From the NCBI GenBank assembly GCA_029204225.1, contig CM055096.1, forward strand, positions 70,763,444 through 70,827,443: 64,000 nt of DNA, written 5' to 3'. Positions within the stretch are counted from its first letter, which is position 1. Every line of letters starts with the position of its first letter. The stretch is from Diphasiastrum complanatum (taxonomy: Eukaryota > Streptophyta > Lycopodiopsida > Lycopodiales > Lycopodiaceae). A model generated the notes under the pieces. That model did no database searches and was not told the origin of the DNA. It saw nothing but the letters and a program-made list of their open reading frames with translations. This document shows, in pieces, positions 36,397-47,429 of this stretch. A program made the position numbers and the translations under genes.

Positions 36397-38140
36397 ATGG
36401 CTGCCCCTGGAGCTGCTCCTGGAGGTGCTCCACAGGGAGTCAATCCAATTATTGTTAGAAGAGCACCCCGTTTGGATCTACCCAAATATAATGGATTAAC
36501 AGATCCAGTTAGATTTCTTCATATCTATGCCGAATCCTGTGAAGTCTATGGTGAGATTTATCCTCAAGATAAACTTAAGCTATTTTCTATGGCCTTAACA
36601 GGCGCAGCACAAGATTGGTACTATAACCAAGACGAAACTGAGCGTACAGATTGGGAGGTTGTTAAGCGAGCCCTTATCACACCCTTTCCAACTTTTAAGT
36701 AAAACTAAAATGGGAAAGCAAGAAATGGTTCGAGATTACATTGGTGAAACGTCTTAGATCGGAATGCGAACCTGAGCTGATTAACGAAAATGCCATGATT
36801 ATGTGGTTTTTGTCAGGTCTACCTAAACGGATCAGACGTGAGCTGAAACGCCATAATGAGTATGCACTCTTGCAAAATGCTATGGACGATGCAATTTGGG
36901 AGGAGGATGAAGATTCAGATGAGGAGCCAAATATCAGTATGTTGTCTTATACAGTAGGGCAGACTACTACGACATCCACCACTATTGCATCAACGAATGC
37001 CAATGCTACTGCAGAAATGATGCTCAATGAGTTCGAGAAACTTGGGAAGAACCAGCAGAACAGATGGAAAAGTTGCAGTCGCAATTTGATGAGAAGATCA
37101 AAGCATTGGAAAATTTCCACGGACAAGCGAACAAGGAACCTGAGAAGTTTGCAAAGACTTTTCCTACCAGGGAAAATGTTTGGTGTTCTATTTGTACAGG
37201 AAATCACACAGTGAACGAGTGTCCTCAATTGAAAAAACAAATGGAAATTAGTGTTTGCCATCTGTGTAATTCACCTGACCATGACCGAGTTCTATTGGGA
37301 CGTCCATGGTTACGAGTTGCGCAAGTAATTCATAACTGGAATACTGGGAAAATCACTTTTGAAAATCGTGAATGTGCAGTTAAAATTGATCCTACAACTT
37401 GGACTATCAAACCAGTGGTTCAAAAAGAGGATGACAATTCGTCAACAATGGATCACACTTGTGATCGACCAGAGAAAAATTTGGGAGTTCATTACGATTC
37501 TCAGACGGATACTGTCAATTGGAATGAAGCTCTTGCAACGATTGACTGTACAACAGGATATATGTGTCAACAAGATATTCAATCAGAGTTGAGCGATATA
37601 TCCTTATTAGATCGAACTTTGGATACACCAATCACATTTCCACTGAATGTGCTGAATGTCGCCTGGATATCAACAGAACCTATACCAGATCCGATTGAGG
37701 ATGATCTCATACCAGTGAGCCATGCCTTGACTTATGATGGCAATGCAGAACTTACGGATGAGCAGATTCTAAATCATATGGATCTAACCAGATTTGGAGT
37801 GCGTAATGTTTCTGATGAACCAACAATCAAACCGCCCAAAGCAGTTATATTAAAGGAAGACAGGATCACAGGATCGATGACGAAGAAACAAGCTAAGCAA
37901 CATTATAATACGGTCCTGAAATGGGAAAATCCCCCTCGAAAGATTGATTCAAAGGAAGTGCCACCTTTATTGGATAAAGGCAAAGGAAAAGTCGAGGATG
38001 ATTCTTCAAGTCAGATTTCTAGTAAGACATCATCGTCTAAGAAGTCTTCACCTGTGAAGAAAGATTTATCATCTCAAAAGTCATCACCTCCACGATCAAT
38101 TCCTGCTAAGAAGGCTAAGCGAAGATCCAATTTCGAATAA
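36397..38140 (+). pseudogene. Gypsy gag and protease remnant, frameshifted
   Basis: The gag ORF starts MAAPGAAPGGAPQGVNPIIV at 36397. It contains the gag core (FLHIYAESCEVYGEIYPQDK; WEVVKRALITPF) and breaks with a stop at 36700. It resumes in another frame at 36741 (VKRLRSECEPELINENAMIM) and again at 37064. A knuckle-like CSICTGNHTVNECP lies near 37180. RVLLGRPWLRVAQVIHNWN near 37290 is the C-terminal end of the retroviral-type protease (LLGRPWL motif); its active-site DTG segment is deleted. A Ser/Lys-rich linker (SSKTSSSKKSSP) ends the frame at 38138. Confidence 0.8.
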
Positions 38141-38167
38141 GAACAAACAGATGTAGTCTAGCATGAT

Positions 38168-39621
38168 ATGCCTGAACATTTTAAATGTTATACACTGGAT
38201 GATGTGGTTATCATGTTACCTAAAGCACATCGTGAACCTGAAAAACACATGCCAGAATCGAAAGAAGTTTATGATGGCCCAGCTAGGACGCAACCAATGC
38301 ATCTTGCCGAACCAGGAGAACCAGAAAAGATTGTACAAGTTGGATCACAACTTACTCTTGAACAGTATCAAGCACTCCGCTTGTTACTTATTAAGTATCA
38401 AGATTGCTTTGCATGAGAAGCCTTTGAAAAGTTAAAAAAAACATTAACTTCAGCACCAATACTGCGTTCTCCAGATTGGACGATAGAGTTTCATGTTCAT
38501 ACGGATGCCTCAAAATACGCCATTGGATCAGTTTTGACGCAGCCAGGTGACTATAAGAAAGATTATCCTATACGATTTGCAAGCAGACAACTTACAGATC
38601 CTGAAAAGAATTATCCAACAATAGAACGTGAGGCATTGGCCATGATTTTTTCTGTTCGGAAATTCCGTCACTACCTCATGGAAACGCACTTTGCATTTTA
38701 TACGGATCATCAACCGTTACTTACTTGGTAAACAAGACATGCAATACTGGACGTATTGCAAGATGGTTATTGTTATTGTCTGAATTTGACTTTCAATTGT
38801 GGTTCAAAAGGGCAAGCAACATTATCTAGCCGATCACGTTTCGCGAATTGAATCCGCACCAGTTAATACTGAAGTGGATGATGAACTGCCAGATGCTGCG
38901 TTGTTCTATGTTGAAGCAGTACCTGAGTGGGCAACATATATTGTTGAGTACCTAATGCTAGGACAATCGAATGACTCCTTGACAAAAGTACAGAAGAGAA
39001 TTGATTCATAAGGCTCAACCTTATCAATTAATTGCAGGACAATTGTATCGTCGTGGATCAGATAATATTTTACGAAGGTGTGTTTTATCGCATGAAGTAC
39101 CAACTTTAATCATGTTTTCACATGATGGCATGGGTGGAGGACACTTCTCTACAGATATTACTGTTCGCAAACTTTTACAATCAGGTTGTTGGTGGCCTAC
39201 GCTTCACAAGGACACAGAAAATTTTATTCAGACATGTGATGTTTGCCAGCGAGCACGACGACCTACTCGACATAACTATGAACTCTTGCATCCGGTTTTA
39301 TCGCAAGCACCGTTTGAAAAATGGGGACTGGATTATGTTGGACCTATTCACCTTGCCGCGAAAGGATCTCGGGCCCGATACATTATCGTAGCAACTGATT
39401 ACATGACCAAGTGGGTTGAAGCCAAAGCTGTCAAAGTTGCTGATGCGAAATGTACGGCCAAGTTTCTATATGAAAATATTATAATCAGATTTGGATGTCC
39501 GATCGAGATTGTCAGTGACCGGGGTACACACTTTGTTAATCAAACAATAAAGTGTTTACTGGAAGATTCTTTCGTTATACACAGATTTAGTACTCCCTAC
39601 TATCCCAGAGGGAATGGCCGT
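38168..39621 (+). pseudogene. Gypsy pol remnant: pre-RT, RNase H and integrase
   Basis: At 38168-38413 the pre-RT segment ends with the conserved YQDCFA. Then a stop is followed by EAFEKLKKTLTSAPIL, so the whole RT palm including the YxDD motif is deleted. RNase H follows (HTDASKYAIGSVLTQPGDYK; YPTIEREALAMIFSVRKFRH; FYTDHQPLLTW). A frame change occurs near 38730. Integrase shows the HHCC block (ending CDVCQRARR near 39260), first Asp at GLDYVGPI, second Asp at IEIVSDRGTHF, and ends at YYPRGNG before the catalytic Glu region. It is nonfunctional. Confidence 0.85.
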
Positions 39622-40223
39622 AGGTGTCCAGTAGTCGCTGCCTGTCGGGGATGGACATGCTGCCACAAGGGGCAGCATTTAAGGTGCCACCATTTTTGGC
39701 GCATGCACCGAGCAGGTGGCCTTTAAGGCGAGTGAGGGACGCAACAAATTCGACTAGGCAGTATCGACAACGCACGATCTTTTGACCAGTCTTGTTGGTC
39801 TTGTCGGCAACCCGCCTGACACGTCCACCTCGTCCCACAGACCGGAAAGGTTGGATTGCACCATTGCGATAGAGAAAACTAGGGAAAATATGCAGATGAA
39901 GCTAAAGTTGGAAGGATGGATTGCTGGAAAAAAAACAGCAGGGTTCATTGTTGGAGAGATGCTGAAAATGGGCGAAGGCAGTCAGATGCAAGGCAGGGCG
40001 TTGCGTAGGCGAAGGGCGACGCAAGGAATCGAAGGCAAACATGCAAAAACAGCAGCGATGGCAGGGCGGAGGAGGGCGCAAAAAAATTTCAGATGAAATG
40101 CGAGGGGGGCGGGTAGGTTTAGGTTAAAAAAAATTTAAAAAAATATTAAATATTAAATAAATTATAATATTATGGTACCGCGGTACCAGTATGGTCCCGC
40201 GGTACCCAGTACCGTGAGACCTA

Positions 40224-40225
<2 letters not shown>
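39622..40225 (-). pseudogene. hAT transposase F, N-terminus and 5' end
   Basis: On the minus strand the product begins MVQSNLSGLWDEVD near 39870. After a one-base deletion relative to the 52959 copy it continues RRVADKTNKTGQKIVRCRYC, then ASLTRLKGHLLGACAKNGGT, a BED-like zinc finger. It ends at RQRLLDTYG where the gypsy integrase joins. Upstream lies an AT-rich 5' untranslated region and terminal sequence rich in ggtaccgcgg repeats, ending in CATAG (complement) at 40225. Confidence 0.8.

Positions 40226-40275
<50 letters not shown>
40226..40275. repeat. (TA)n microsatellite at a transposon boundary
   Basis: A pure (AT)n run between the CTATG end of hAT F and a CATAG beginning at 40276. Confidence 0.93.
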
Positions 40276-40277
<2 letters not shown>

Positions 40278-40319
40278 TAGACATCACCTCCACCTCATCC
40301 CAAATGGGACGAGCAGCCA

Positions 40320-40376
<57 letters not shown>

Positions 40377-40941
40377 CACACACACACAGAAGCACGCAAA
40401 TCCAATATCTCTCTCCCACCCTAAACCCAAGCACCCTAAAACCTAAATCCTAAACTCACACACACACACCATGTCTCGTACACACTTGCACACACACAAA
40501 TCCTCTCTCTCTCCGTCCCTCACACTCTCTCTCTTCCTCTCTCTCTCTCTCTCTCACACAGATCACCACACACACATCTGTATGCACACAAATCAACAAT
40601 ATCCACACACACACACACATAAATCACCACACAATTTTCACACACGCACACACACACACAAACACCATCTCTCTCTCTCTATATGCCTCTCCCACTCACT
40701 CTCTCTCTCTCTCCCTCTCCCTCTCCCGCCCTCTTTCCCTGCTCTCGGGTTCTGCGGAACAGTCTGCAGGGCCCGCGCGTGTTTTTTTTTTTTTTTTTAA
40801 TAAAAAAAAAGCGTCCGGGGCCCAGACGCGTCCGCGTCCGCGTCCGGACGCTAGACACGTCCTCTCGACGCGTCCGGGTGCGGGTCCGGGAGTCGGACGC
40901 GGACATTCCGGCCCGGACCCTCATGTCTGATATATATATAT
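40276..40941. other. Microsatellite-rich segment with ACGCGTCCG repeats
   Basis: It begins CATAGACATCACC at the edge of the (TA)n array and holds (CT)n at 40322-40374 and about 40500-40555, (CA)n pieces at 40450-40660, and a T/A tract at 40783-40810. At 40810-40930 is a cluster of acgcgtccg-type repeats, ending next to a second (TA)n run (40930-40941). A related acgcgtccg cluster precedes the hAT at 52959. It could be a degenerate element with CATAG start or the terminal region of an unknown transposon. No gene. Confidence 0.6.
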
Positions 40942-43900
40942 CATAGTTCCCTGTGGACCATAATGGTGGTACCGCAGTTATGGTGCCGCACAAAACTCCG
41001 CGGTACCCGGGCGACCACAAGAAGTGGTGTTGCCCTTTTTGTCGAAAGCAGTTCATAGGGAACGCCTCTCGGGTTCGAGCACATATGGGGGGGTTGCGAG
41101 TCCGACCCACGGGGGGACGCTACGGGATTGGCGTTTGTATGGTCATCCCCGCTGCCGAGAGGGCTCGCATTATCGAGACATATTTTGAGCCAGCTGCTGA
41201 GCCCGGCGAGCCGTCCACAAATGCCGCGGACTCTATTTCCACTGGTGCACCCATTGCCACCGCCCCCACCGTCGCATCCGCACCCGCCACCGCCACCGCC
41301 ACCGCCACCGCCTTTGCCTCCGCCTCCGCCACAGCCACCCGTACTCCCTCCGCCAGTACTCCCCATGGATCCACAGCCTCCACTGCTACACGTACGCCTG
41401 TGCCATCACCGTTAGATCTGCACGGCCAGTCCACATCCTTCGCTTCCGCACCTGCACCTATGCCACCACCTCCAGATCCACATCGTCCATCCACATCCTC
41501 CCAACCATCCACATCCCGAGGCACCAGACAGATGTCCATGTTGGGATCTTTCAGAGAGGGGCAACACAGAGAGGCCACCAGGATCATAGCACATATGTTC
41601 TATGACATGAACCTCCCCTTTATCATGGCATCATCCTGCATCTTTCGAGAGGCTATCTCGAAAGTTGCAGTCTGCGGGCCCGGCTACACACCACCCATAG
41701 CCGACGCACCACCCAGGACCGGGTTGCATCAGTCAGAGAGAGACTGGCCACACTGCATGAGGCTTGGGATAGATACGGCTGTTCCATCATGGCTGATGGG
41801 TGGACTGATCGTCGCAGACGTCCACTCATCAACGTGATTGTTTCCAGTTGTTACGGTTCCATGTTCTTGTGCAGCATCGACGCCTCTGAGGCAGGGAGAG
41901 TGCATTCGGCCGAGTACATTTACGGCATCATTCGCGCAACGATAGAGGAGGTCGGACCACAGCGCGTTGTCCAGGTATAATCTTCTTTCATTAGTTGCTT
42001 GGTCATTTGCTGCGATTGATTGCAATGTGTTTCCAAGCTGTGGACTGATCGTGTGAACGTATCGTGAAAGGTTGTGACGGACAATGCGTCCAACTGCCGC
42101 GGTATGGGGGAGCTTCTTGTGGCAGACTACCCCTCCATTGTGTGGACTCCATGCGCCGCACACTCACTGGACCTCCTCCTGCATTCCATTGGGCGCCTGC
42201 CTTGGGTCAGTGACATTCTCACGAGGGCACTTGCGGTTGTGGACTTCGTCACACGCAAGCGCCGCATGACAACCCTTTTCCGCACATTCAGCAGGTAAGC
42301 TGCCACTTATTTTTTGGCTCGTTCAAGATGCTTCGTTTTTTTGCTCGTTCCATGTGTGCCTCTCATTCCGTTTGTCAATGCAAGCTCGACTTGAAGAAGC
42401 CCGCTCGCACCCGCTTCGCCTACCAGTTCATCATGCTTGAGCGGCTACACAAGCTCAAGGGTGAATTGCGGCACATGGCCACTTCTGCAGAGTTCACCGC
42501 CATGGACCTGTCCACGACCCTAGAGGGCTTGGCCTTCCACGACATCTTTTTTCATGGAGCCTTTCTGGGTGGATATGCAGCAGCTGATGGACGTCATGCG
42601 CCCCATCTACTTTGTTCTGATGCTCGTTGATCGTGAGGGGTGCACGAGGGGCCTCATTTACGAGTTCATGGACCGCATAGGCGAGTCTCTCCAGCGTTCT
42701 GAGCTGGACCCTGCCAGGTATAACTTTATTCTGTCTCACCATCCTTACTTCCATTTCGCACTCTATTTCGTCTTGCTGTCGCAACACGATGGTATGTAAC
42801 TATTGCCTCCACGTGGTTTGGTCCACAGGTTGGAGCTTATCAGGCGCTTGTGGCAGCGCCGATGGGATAAGTTTCACCGGCCCATTCACAGTATGGCCCA
42901 CATACTGCATCCGCTGTTTCAGAGCGAGAGGCAGCACGACAATGCAGAGCTGCGTGCGGACTGGTTCGCATACATCTGCCTCCTCAACAACGACACTGGT
43001 ATCCGCAGCAGGCTCGAGGTGCAGAGGCTCAGTTACAGGTAAACTCTTGATCTATCGTACGCTGTCGTTCGTTCAATTTCCCTGCGCGGGCTCAAGTGTA
43101 CTCAAGCATATTGTTGCTCAACTACAGGCACTCTCTGGGGCTGTTCGGCGAGGACCTTACACGTGTTCGAGAGAACAGGCTCTTGCCTGTATCATGGTGG
43201 GAGAGCTACGGCGCTGGGCAGCCAGACCTGAGGACGCTCGCGCTCCGAGTCCTTTCACAGGTATGTTGTCTGATCTCATTCATCCAGCCAGTTTTCGCAT
43301 TTTCTCTACAAGGTCCGTACTCACTCGAGTTGTTGCCAATTAATGCAGGACTGTTCTGCTTGCGTGTGCGAGCGGAATTGGTCAGCGATCAGCCTTGTTC
43401 ACACGAACAGGCGGAACCGTCTGACGACGGAGCGGTGCAATGACTTGGTGTACTGCAACACCAACACCAACACCAGGGTGGTTCGACGCATCACGGAGAG
43501 CATGAGGTCAGGAGGTGCACGCGCCCTACTGTTGCAGGTATATTTCGTTGCTCTGTTGTTTTGCTTTCGTATTGGTTTAAGACATTCAGTTTAATGCCCT
43601 CACGGTTGCTTCGGCTATTCTCACGAATGATTGACTATCCCGATGAGTGCCTGGTTGCAGCGGCAGATCATGAGCCAGAGCCAGAGGTTGATCCAGATGA
43701 TGCCGCTCGGCGTGCTCTGCGGGGTGATTCCGAGGATGATGCCGATGCCGATGAGACCACCCCCCTCCCTGCTGACGTTCCATTGCCCTCCTCCTCTGAT
43801 GAGCCCACGTATGATTCAGACGAGACGGTCGACCCTGCAGGGGATGGTCCACGTGCCCCACCCAATACTCCCGCATCACGCCCCCTTTCCGATGATGGCT

Positions 43901-44402
43901 GGTCAGAGTTTGCGAGGGAGACAGAGGCTGCTGCCTAGAGACAGATAGCGCAGAGACGACTCAGAGCATCACAGGCAGGTAGTTCTTCCTAGAGACCCCC
44001 CCGTGGCAGAGGGAGACCCCCAGGCAGGAGTGTACCACAGAGGGTTCCTTCCGGCAGACCCAGAGGTAGGCTAGCCAAGAGGGGATGCACTGATGATTTT
44101 TCTAGTCGTCTCTTGGCAGGTGTTGGCCCAGACTTAGAGGAGTCCCAGATGCCTCCAGACTCCCAGCCAGACTTTGTATTTGACACCCCTGCAGATGCAT
44201 CTGGCACGCAGAGGGATTTTTTTTTTTAGCACAGACTTGTAGATACTGATACACATTTTAGCATCATGTATAGTGGCATCAGATGAGATGTATATATTTT
44301 TTTACAGTCTATTGGTGTCATGGCTAATTTATCGTGTTTGCTTACAAATGGTTAGCTCTGTGAAATTTGAATGGTTAGTCAGAAATGGTCTGCTCCGTGC
44401 AA

Positions 44403-44404
<2 letters not shown>
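40942..44404 (+). mobile_element. hAT DNA transposon D, near-complete gene, right end not found
   Basis: The left end CATAGTTCCCTGTGG starts at 40942 directly after (TA)n, with atatatat at 40934-40941 as the likely left target duplication. The transposase gene follows from 40980. The body continues to about 44404, where a (GA)n array and then a LINE begin. No CTATG terminus was found in 44230-44404, so the right end is lost or lies beyond the LINE. Confidence 0.8.
40980..44230 (+). pseudogene. hAT transposase D (seven exons, few lesions)
   Basis: ATG 40980. Inferred exons are 40980-41974, 42071-42294, 42385-42717, 42829-43038, 43128-43260, 43349-43537 and 43661 onward; apart from the acceptor at 42070 (gaaag), introns have good gt…ag borders. 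The BED-type finger is CCPFCRKQF…RVRAHMGGL. A Pro/Ser/Thr linker precedes the DUF659 region (YGCSIMADGWTDRRRRPLIN), then VVTDNASNCRGMGELL and WTPCAAHSLDLLLHSIG. A core region follows (MRPIYFVLMLVDREGCTRGL; SMAHILHPLFQ), then the dimerisation domain (DCSACVCERNWSAISLVHTN). The C-terminus is acidic and, if the TAG at 43936 is read through, continues with AT-hook-like RGRGRPPGR and GRPRGR to about 44228. Lesions: a frameshift near 41720-41740, one extra T in the T-run at 42547-42552, and the TAG. hAT transposases excise and insert DNA as oligomers in the nucleus. Confidence 0.82.

Positions 44405-44490
<86 letters not shown>
44405..44490. repeat. (GA)n microsatellite at the LINE 3' end
   Basis: A pure GA run of about 43 units. 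It directly adjoins the 3' terminus of the LINE that occupies 44491-48757 on the minus strand. Confidence 0.96.
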
Positions 44491-44494
<4 letters not shown>

Positions 44495-44510
44495 AGAAAG
44501 CTTTATTAAT

Positions 44511-44540
44511 GTCTTTTCCATGCCAAAAGGCATATAAGAC
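44511..44540 (-). other. 3'-terminal stem-loop of the LINE RNA
   Basis: The outer stem gtctt (44511-44515) pairs with aagac (44536-44540); the inner stem atgcc (44520-44524) pairs with ggcat (44529-44533) around an aaaa loop (as written on the + strand). The short LINE copy at 11231-11260 has an identical outer stem and an inner stem gcacc/ggtgc of different sequence, so base pairing is retained while bases change. Confidence 0.75.
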
Positions 44541-44580
44541 AAAAGTAGTACATGTCAAGTATGTGGTAACTAGGAGAGCG

Positions 44581-46383
44581 TCTAAAGCATCTCCAATGCT
44601 GTAATAAAGAAAAAACATCTGGTACAGGCTAAGATAAATACATACAGATATACTTTATAAAGAAATCGTCTGATGTACTCATGGGTGCCTGATGGAAGGT
44701 CTGTGATAGATATGCCAAGTGTGTCCAATAGCTGGGAGGCCTGAGGGAACCATGATAGTCGATGTCCCTGGTCATAAAGGTGTCGTGATGAAGCGAGTGC
44801 CATCTGTATGTATATCTGCTCGTCTGTGGATAACAACATGACACGTTGGATATATAGGATAAACTGGAAGATGGCGGATAGCTGTATGGGTGGAACCGCG
44901 AACTCTGTCATTTACTCGGGGCATCCCGAATAAACCGTCTGAAACAGAAACGCTCTAACTGGACAAGTGACGCGTGGCCCTTCCCAAGTCTGGCGGAAGC
45001 TGCCTGTCGCATACCAAAGATAGGGCCTGTAAAGAGTACGCCAAGGTAAGTGTAGGAAGATTCAACCTCCAAGGGCTGCCTGTCGAAGATGAGTTCCTGG
45101 CGGTGCATAAAAGCTCTCGATGTGTTGAAAACCATAACTTTGGGTTTCAATATGTTAACCCCTAGTCCCCATCTACTGCAGAAAGCATGAAGGCTGTCGA
45201 GCTGTCGCTGTAATCCCTCTCTGGTAGAAGATAGGAGAACCATGTCATCTGCATATAAAAGTATAGCAATCAAGATACTCCCCAGTCTGCAACCCGTGCC
45301 ACCACATCCCTCAATGACTCTCTCAAGCTCATCGATATATAGCCCAAACAGGGTTGGAGATAGAGAATAACCCTGTTTAACACCAATAGTGCTCTAGATA
45401 TTATCTGAGATGCCGATGTCACTCCGAAAACAACCAAGGACTCTCTCATATAGTGCCATCACTGCCAAGATCGTGTCAGTAGAAAAGCCGAGATCACGAA
45501 GCCGTTGGATGAGGAGGGAACGTGGAACAGAGTCGAAGGCTTTCCTGAAGTCAACAAAACAACAGTAGACCCGCTCTTTCCTGTGTCTAGCTTCCTCAAT
45601 AATGGCCCGAAGAGTGAAGATATGATCTGTAGTGGAGTAGTGTGCTCTGAAACCCGCCTGGCCCAATGCATGTAATCGCCTGGACTCTGCCTCAGAACTG
45701 ACTGCTGACTGGAGGATGGTGCCGTATAACTTAGCAATGATGTGCCCAACCATAATGGTGCGATAGTTACCAAGGTCCATGGGGTCACCAATTTTGTGAA
45801 TGGGATGGATGATGTTGGTACACCAGGAGGAAGGGAAGCTGGAGACAACTGCTCGATTGAGCAAGGTGGCTAGGGTAGGTGATAATGTGTCTGCAGCATG
45901 GATTAGAAGCTCGGATTCGAGGTCATCAATATCTCGGGTGCGACGGGTTTTCAGTCTCTTAATGGCCGTCAAGACCATGTCCGAGGTGAAGAACGTGAAG
46001 GTAGTCGACCGGAGAGAGATGGAGATGGGTGTGTCTGTGGGTACAGTATATAGGGTAGTGGCGTATGTAGTCCAAGTATGAAGGTCAGTGAGGGGGGGAG
46101 GTGGGGTACGGGGAATGAATTCCCTCCAGAAGGCGCCAGTGGAGGAACTACAAAGGGAATCGACTAGGCTTTTCCCTTTTTGGGTTTCATACACTTGATT
46201 ATTCCGGCGGAGGGTGTAGAGATCGACGAGCTGCATGAAGAATATGTGTGTTATGAAGTCTAGCTTGGGTGACTTGGAGATGAAGGAAACGACATTCGGC
46301 GTCAAACCAGGGAGGTCGGATGGGGTGTGACGAAGTGGGTGGGCATCTATGTGGCTTGGAGGAAAAGGAAGATGATGCAGCAT
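44581..46383 (-). pseudogene. LINE reverse transcriptase, one stop codon
   Basis: RT motifs in order: HKIGDPMDLGNYRTIMVG, ALGQAGFRAHYSTTDHIFTL, CCFVDFRKAFDSVPRSLLIQ, a TAG stop near 45392, then TIGVKQGYSLSPTLFGLYID, and ILLYADDMVLLSSTREGLQR with YADD near 45245, then LGVNILKPKVMVF and SYTYLGVLF. The domain continues to about 45000; a further frame to 44581 covers the C-terminal region. The layout fits the L1/Tx1 group of non-LTR elements, although clade placement needs a tree. With endonuclease it would perform target-primed reverse transcription. Confidence 0.85.
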
Positions 46384-47371
46384 TATGGAGTGAAGTGGTA
46401 AGGAAGGTAGCTTGTGTTTCTAACGGTGCGTGGTGTGGGAAACGACAAAGAAATGAGTTGACGGCCTCCTGGTATGTTTGGATGTGGGAATGATCAAAAG
46501 TGTACTTGGGTGCGCAAGAGATGAGTGGAGTAATGGGTGGTTGGAGGGTTGGGATGGAGCCCATACTGAAAGATAGAAAGGAGTGATCGGATAGGGTGGT
46601 GTGAAGAATCTGGAAATCGGACAGGAGTGGGATAAAAACTGGTGACCCCATGAGATAGTCGACGACACTGTGTCCTCCACTGTGTGGGTGGCAAGTGAAT
46701 CTGCCAAAATGTGGCCAACAAGCTAAGCCATTATAAATGGCCAACTCGTGAGCTTCACCCATCTGTAAAAGGTACTCTCCATAGCTCGTGATAGGGCCCA
46801 TCTCGTCCTCTGAGGTCCTAGTGATACCAATGTCCTCGCAATCAATAGCTCGTGTACGTAAGATGTCATCCGTGTCATGAAAATCCACCTGTCTGGTAGC
46901 AGTCCTGGCATTAAAGTTGCCAGTGAGAAGGACATAACCCCGATTTGTGAATCTGACAATGTCTGCTGAAAGATCAGCATAGGGAGAACCTGATCCGTCC
47001 GCAAAGGAGGAAGACTCTGGAGGAAAGTAGCAGGCAGCAATGAAGAGATCCCTATCCAAACCAATAGCTCGTCCAGTAATGTGAACCCATATGTATCGTG
47101 CCTGTCCATCATGTCGGATAAACTCTATCGCTGACTGTAATGACTCCCGATAAAGACATGCCACTCCACCTGAACCTCTGCCACTCGCTGATCGTGTCTT
47201 TGTCCTGTAAACTGAATCCCATCTGTAGCCTACAAATGTGGGTAGTCCTCGCTCTGGGCTCTCGTGTGTCTCCATAAAGAAGAGTATATCTCTATCTGTG
47301 ATAAAGTCGGTAAGATCTCCAGCCGTGGATGGTGAGTGTATGCCGTTGCAGTTCCATACTCCAAGCTGCAA
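46199..47371 (-). pseudogene. LINE apurinic-like endonuclease domain, catalytic Asp changed
   Basis: A 390-codon frame beginning MQLGVWNCNG. Motifs of the exonuclease-endonuclease-phosphatase fold are present: N at WNCNG (residues 6-10), the catalytic Glu in METHE (E36), GGVACLYR (68-75), Y115 and PP near 117, GNFNAR at 151-156, VVDYLMGS near 236, and SDHSFLS at 261-267. The motif GDFNA normally carries an essential Asp; here it is Asn (position 152), while the sister LINE at 58605 retains Asp. This copy would therefore probably fail to nick its target. The frame ends near 46200 and must shift to reach the RT. Confidence 0.85.
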
Positions 47372-47429
47372 GTGGTGTGGAGGGGGTCCCGAGATGCTCC
47401 CAAGCCCGGGGACCCCAATTTCCTATAGG

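Larger units (their letters stand above)
34424..39621 (+). mobile_element. Deleted Ty3/gypsy element, Athila/Tat-like primer-binding site
   Basis: A 5' LTR (34424-35169, TGTTGG…CTACA) is followed at 35171 by ttttggcgccgttgccgggg, a primer-binding site type typical of Athila/Tat-group plant gypsy elements. Gag, protease remains, RNase H and integrase follow in order on the + strand. The RT core is deleted: QDCFA of the pre-RT region joins a stop at 38414-38416 and EAFEKLKKTLTSAPIL of the connection region. Integrase ends abruptly at YYPRGNGR near 39620, fused to hAT N-terminal sequence, so the integrase end and 3' LTR are lost. It interrupts hAT F. The duplicated target cannot be checked because the 3' end is missing. 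Confidence 0.87.
26958..40225 (-). mobile_element. hAT element F, split by a copia and a gypsy insertion
   Basis: Three minus-strand blocks belong to one hAT copy closely related to the 52959-56212 element: N-terminus and 5' end at 40225-39622, C-terminal half at 34423-32464, and the last codons at 27036-26958. The right terminus at 40225 ends in the complement of CATAGGTCTCACGG and abuts a (TA)n array. Between the blocks lie a gypsy element (34424-39621) and a copia element (27037-32463). The middle of the transposase, between DTYG near 39625 and the ITWWTMFG block at 34415, is absent, so a deletion accompanied or followed the gypsy insertion. The left terminus is not resolved. Confidence 0.8.

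Noticed and set aside
41120-41587. Minus-strand Ala/Val-rich and Gly-rich ORFs
   Set aside because: Antisense frames of the Pro/Ser/Thr linker of hAT transposase D.
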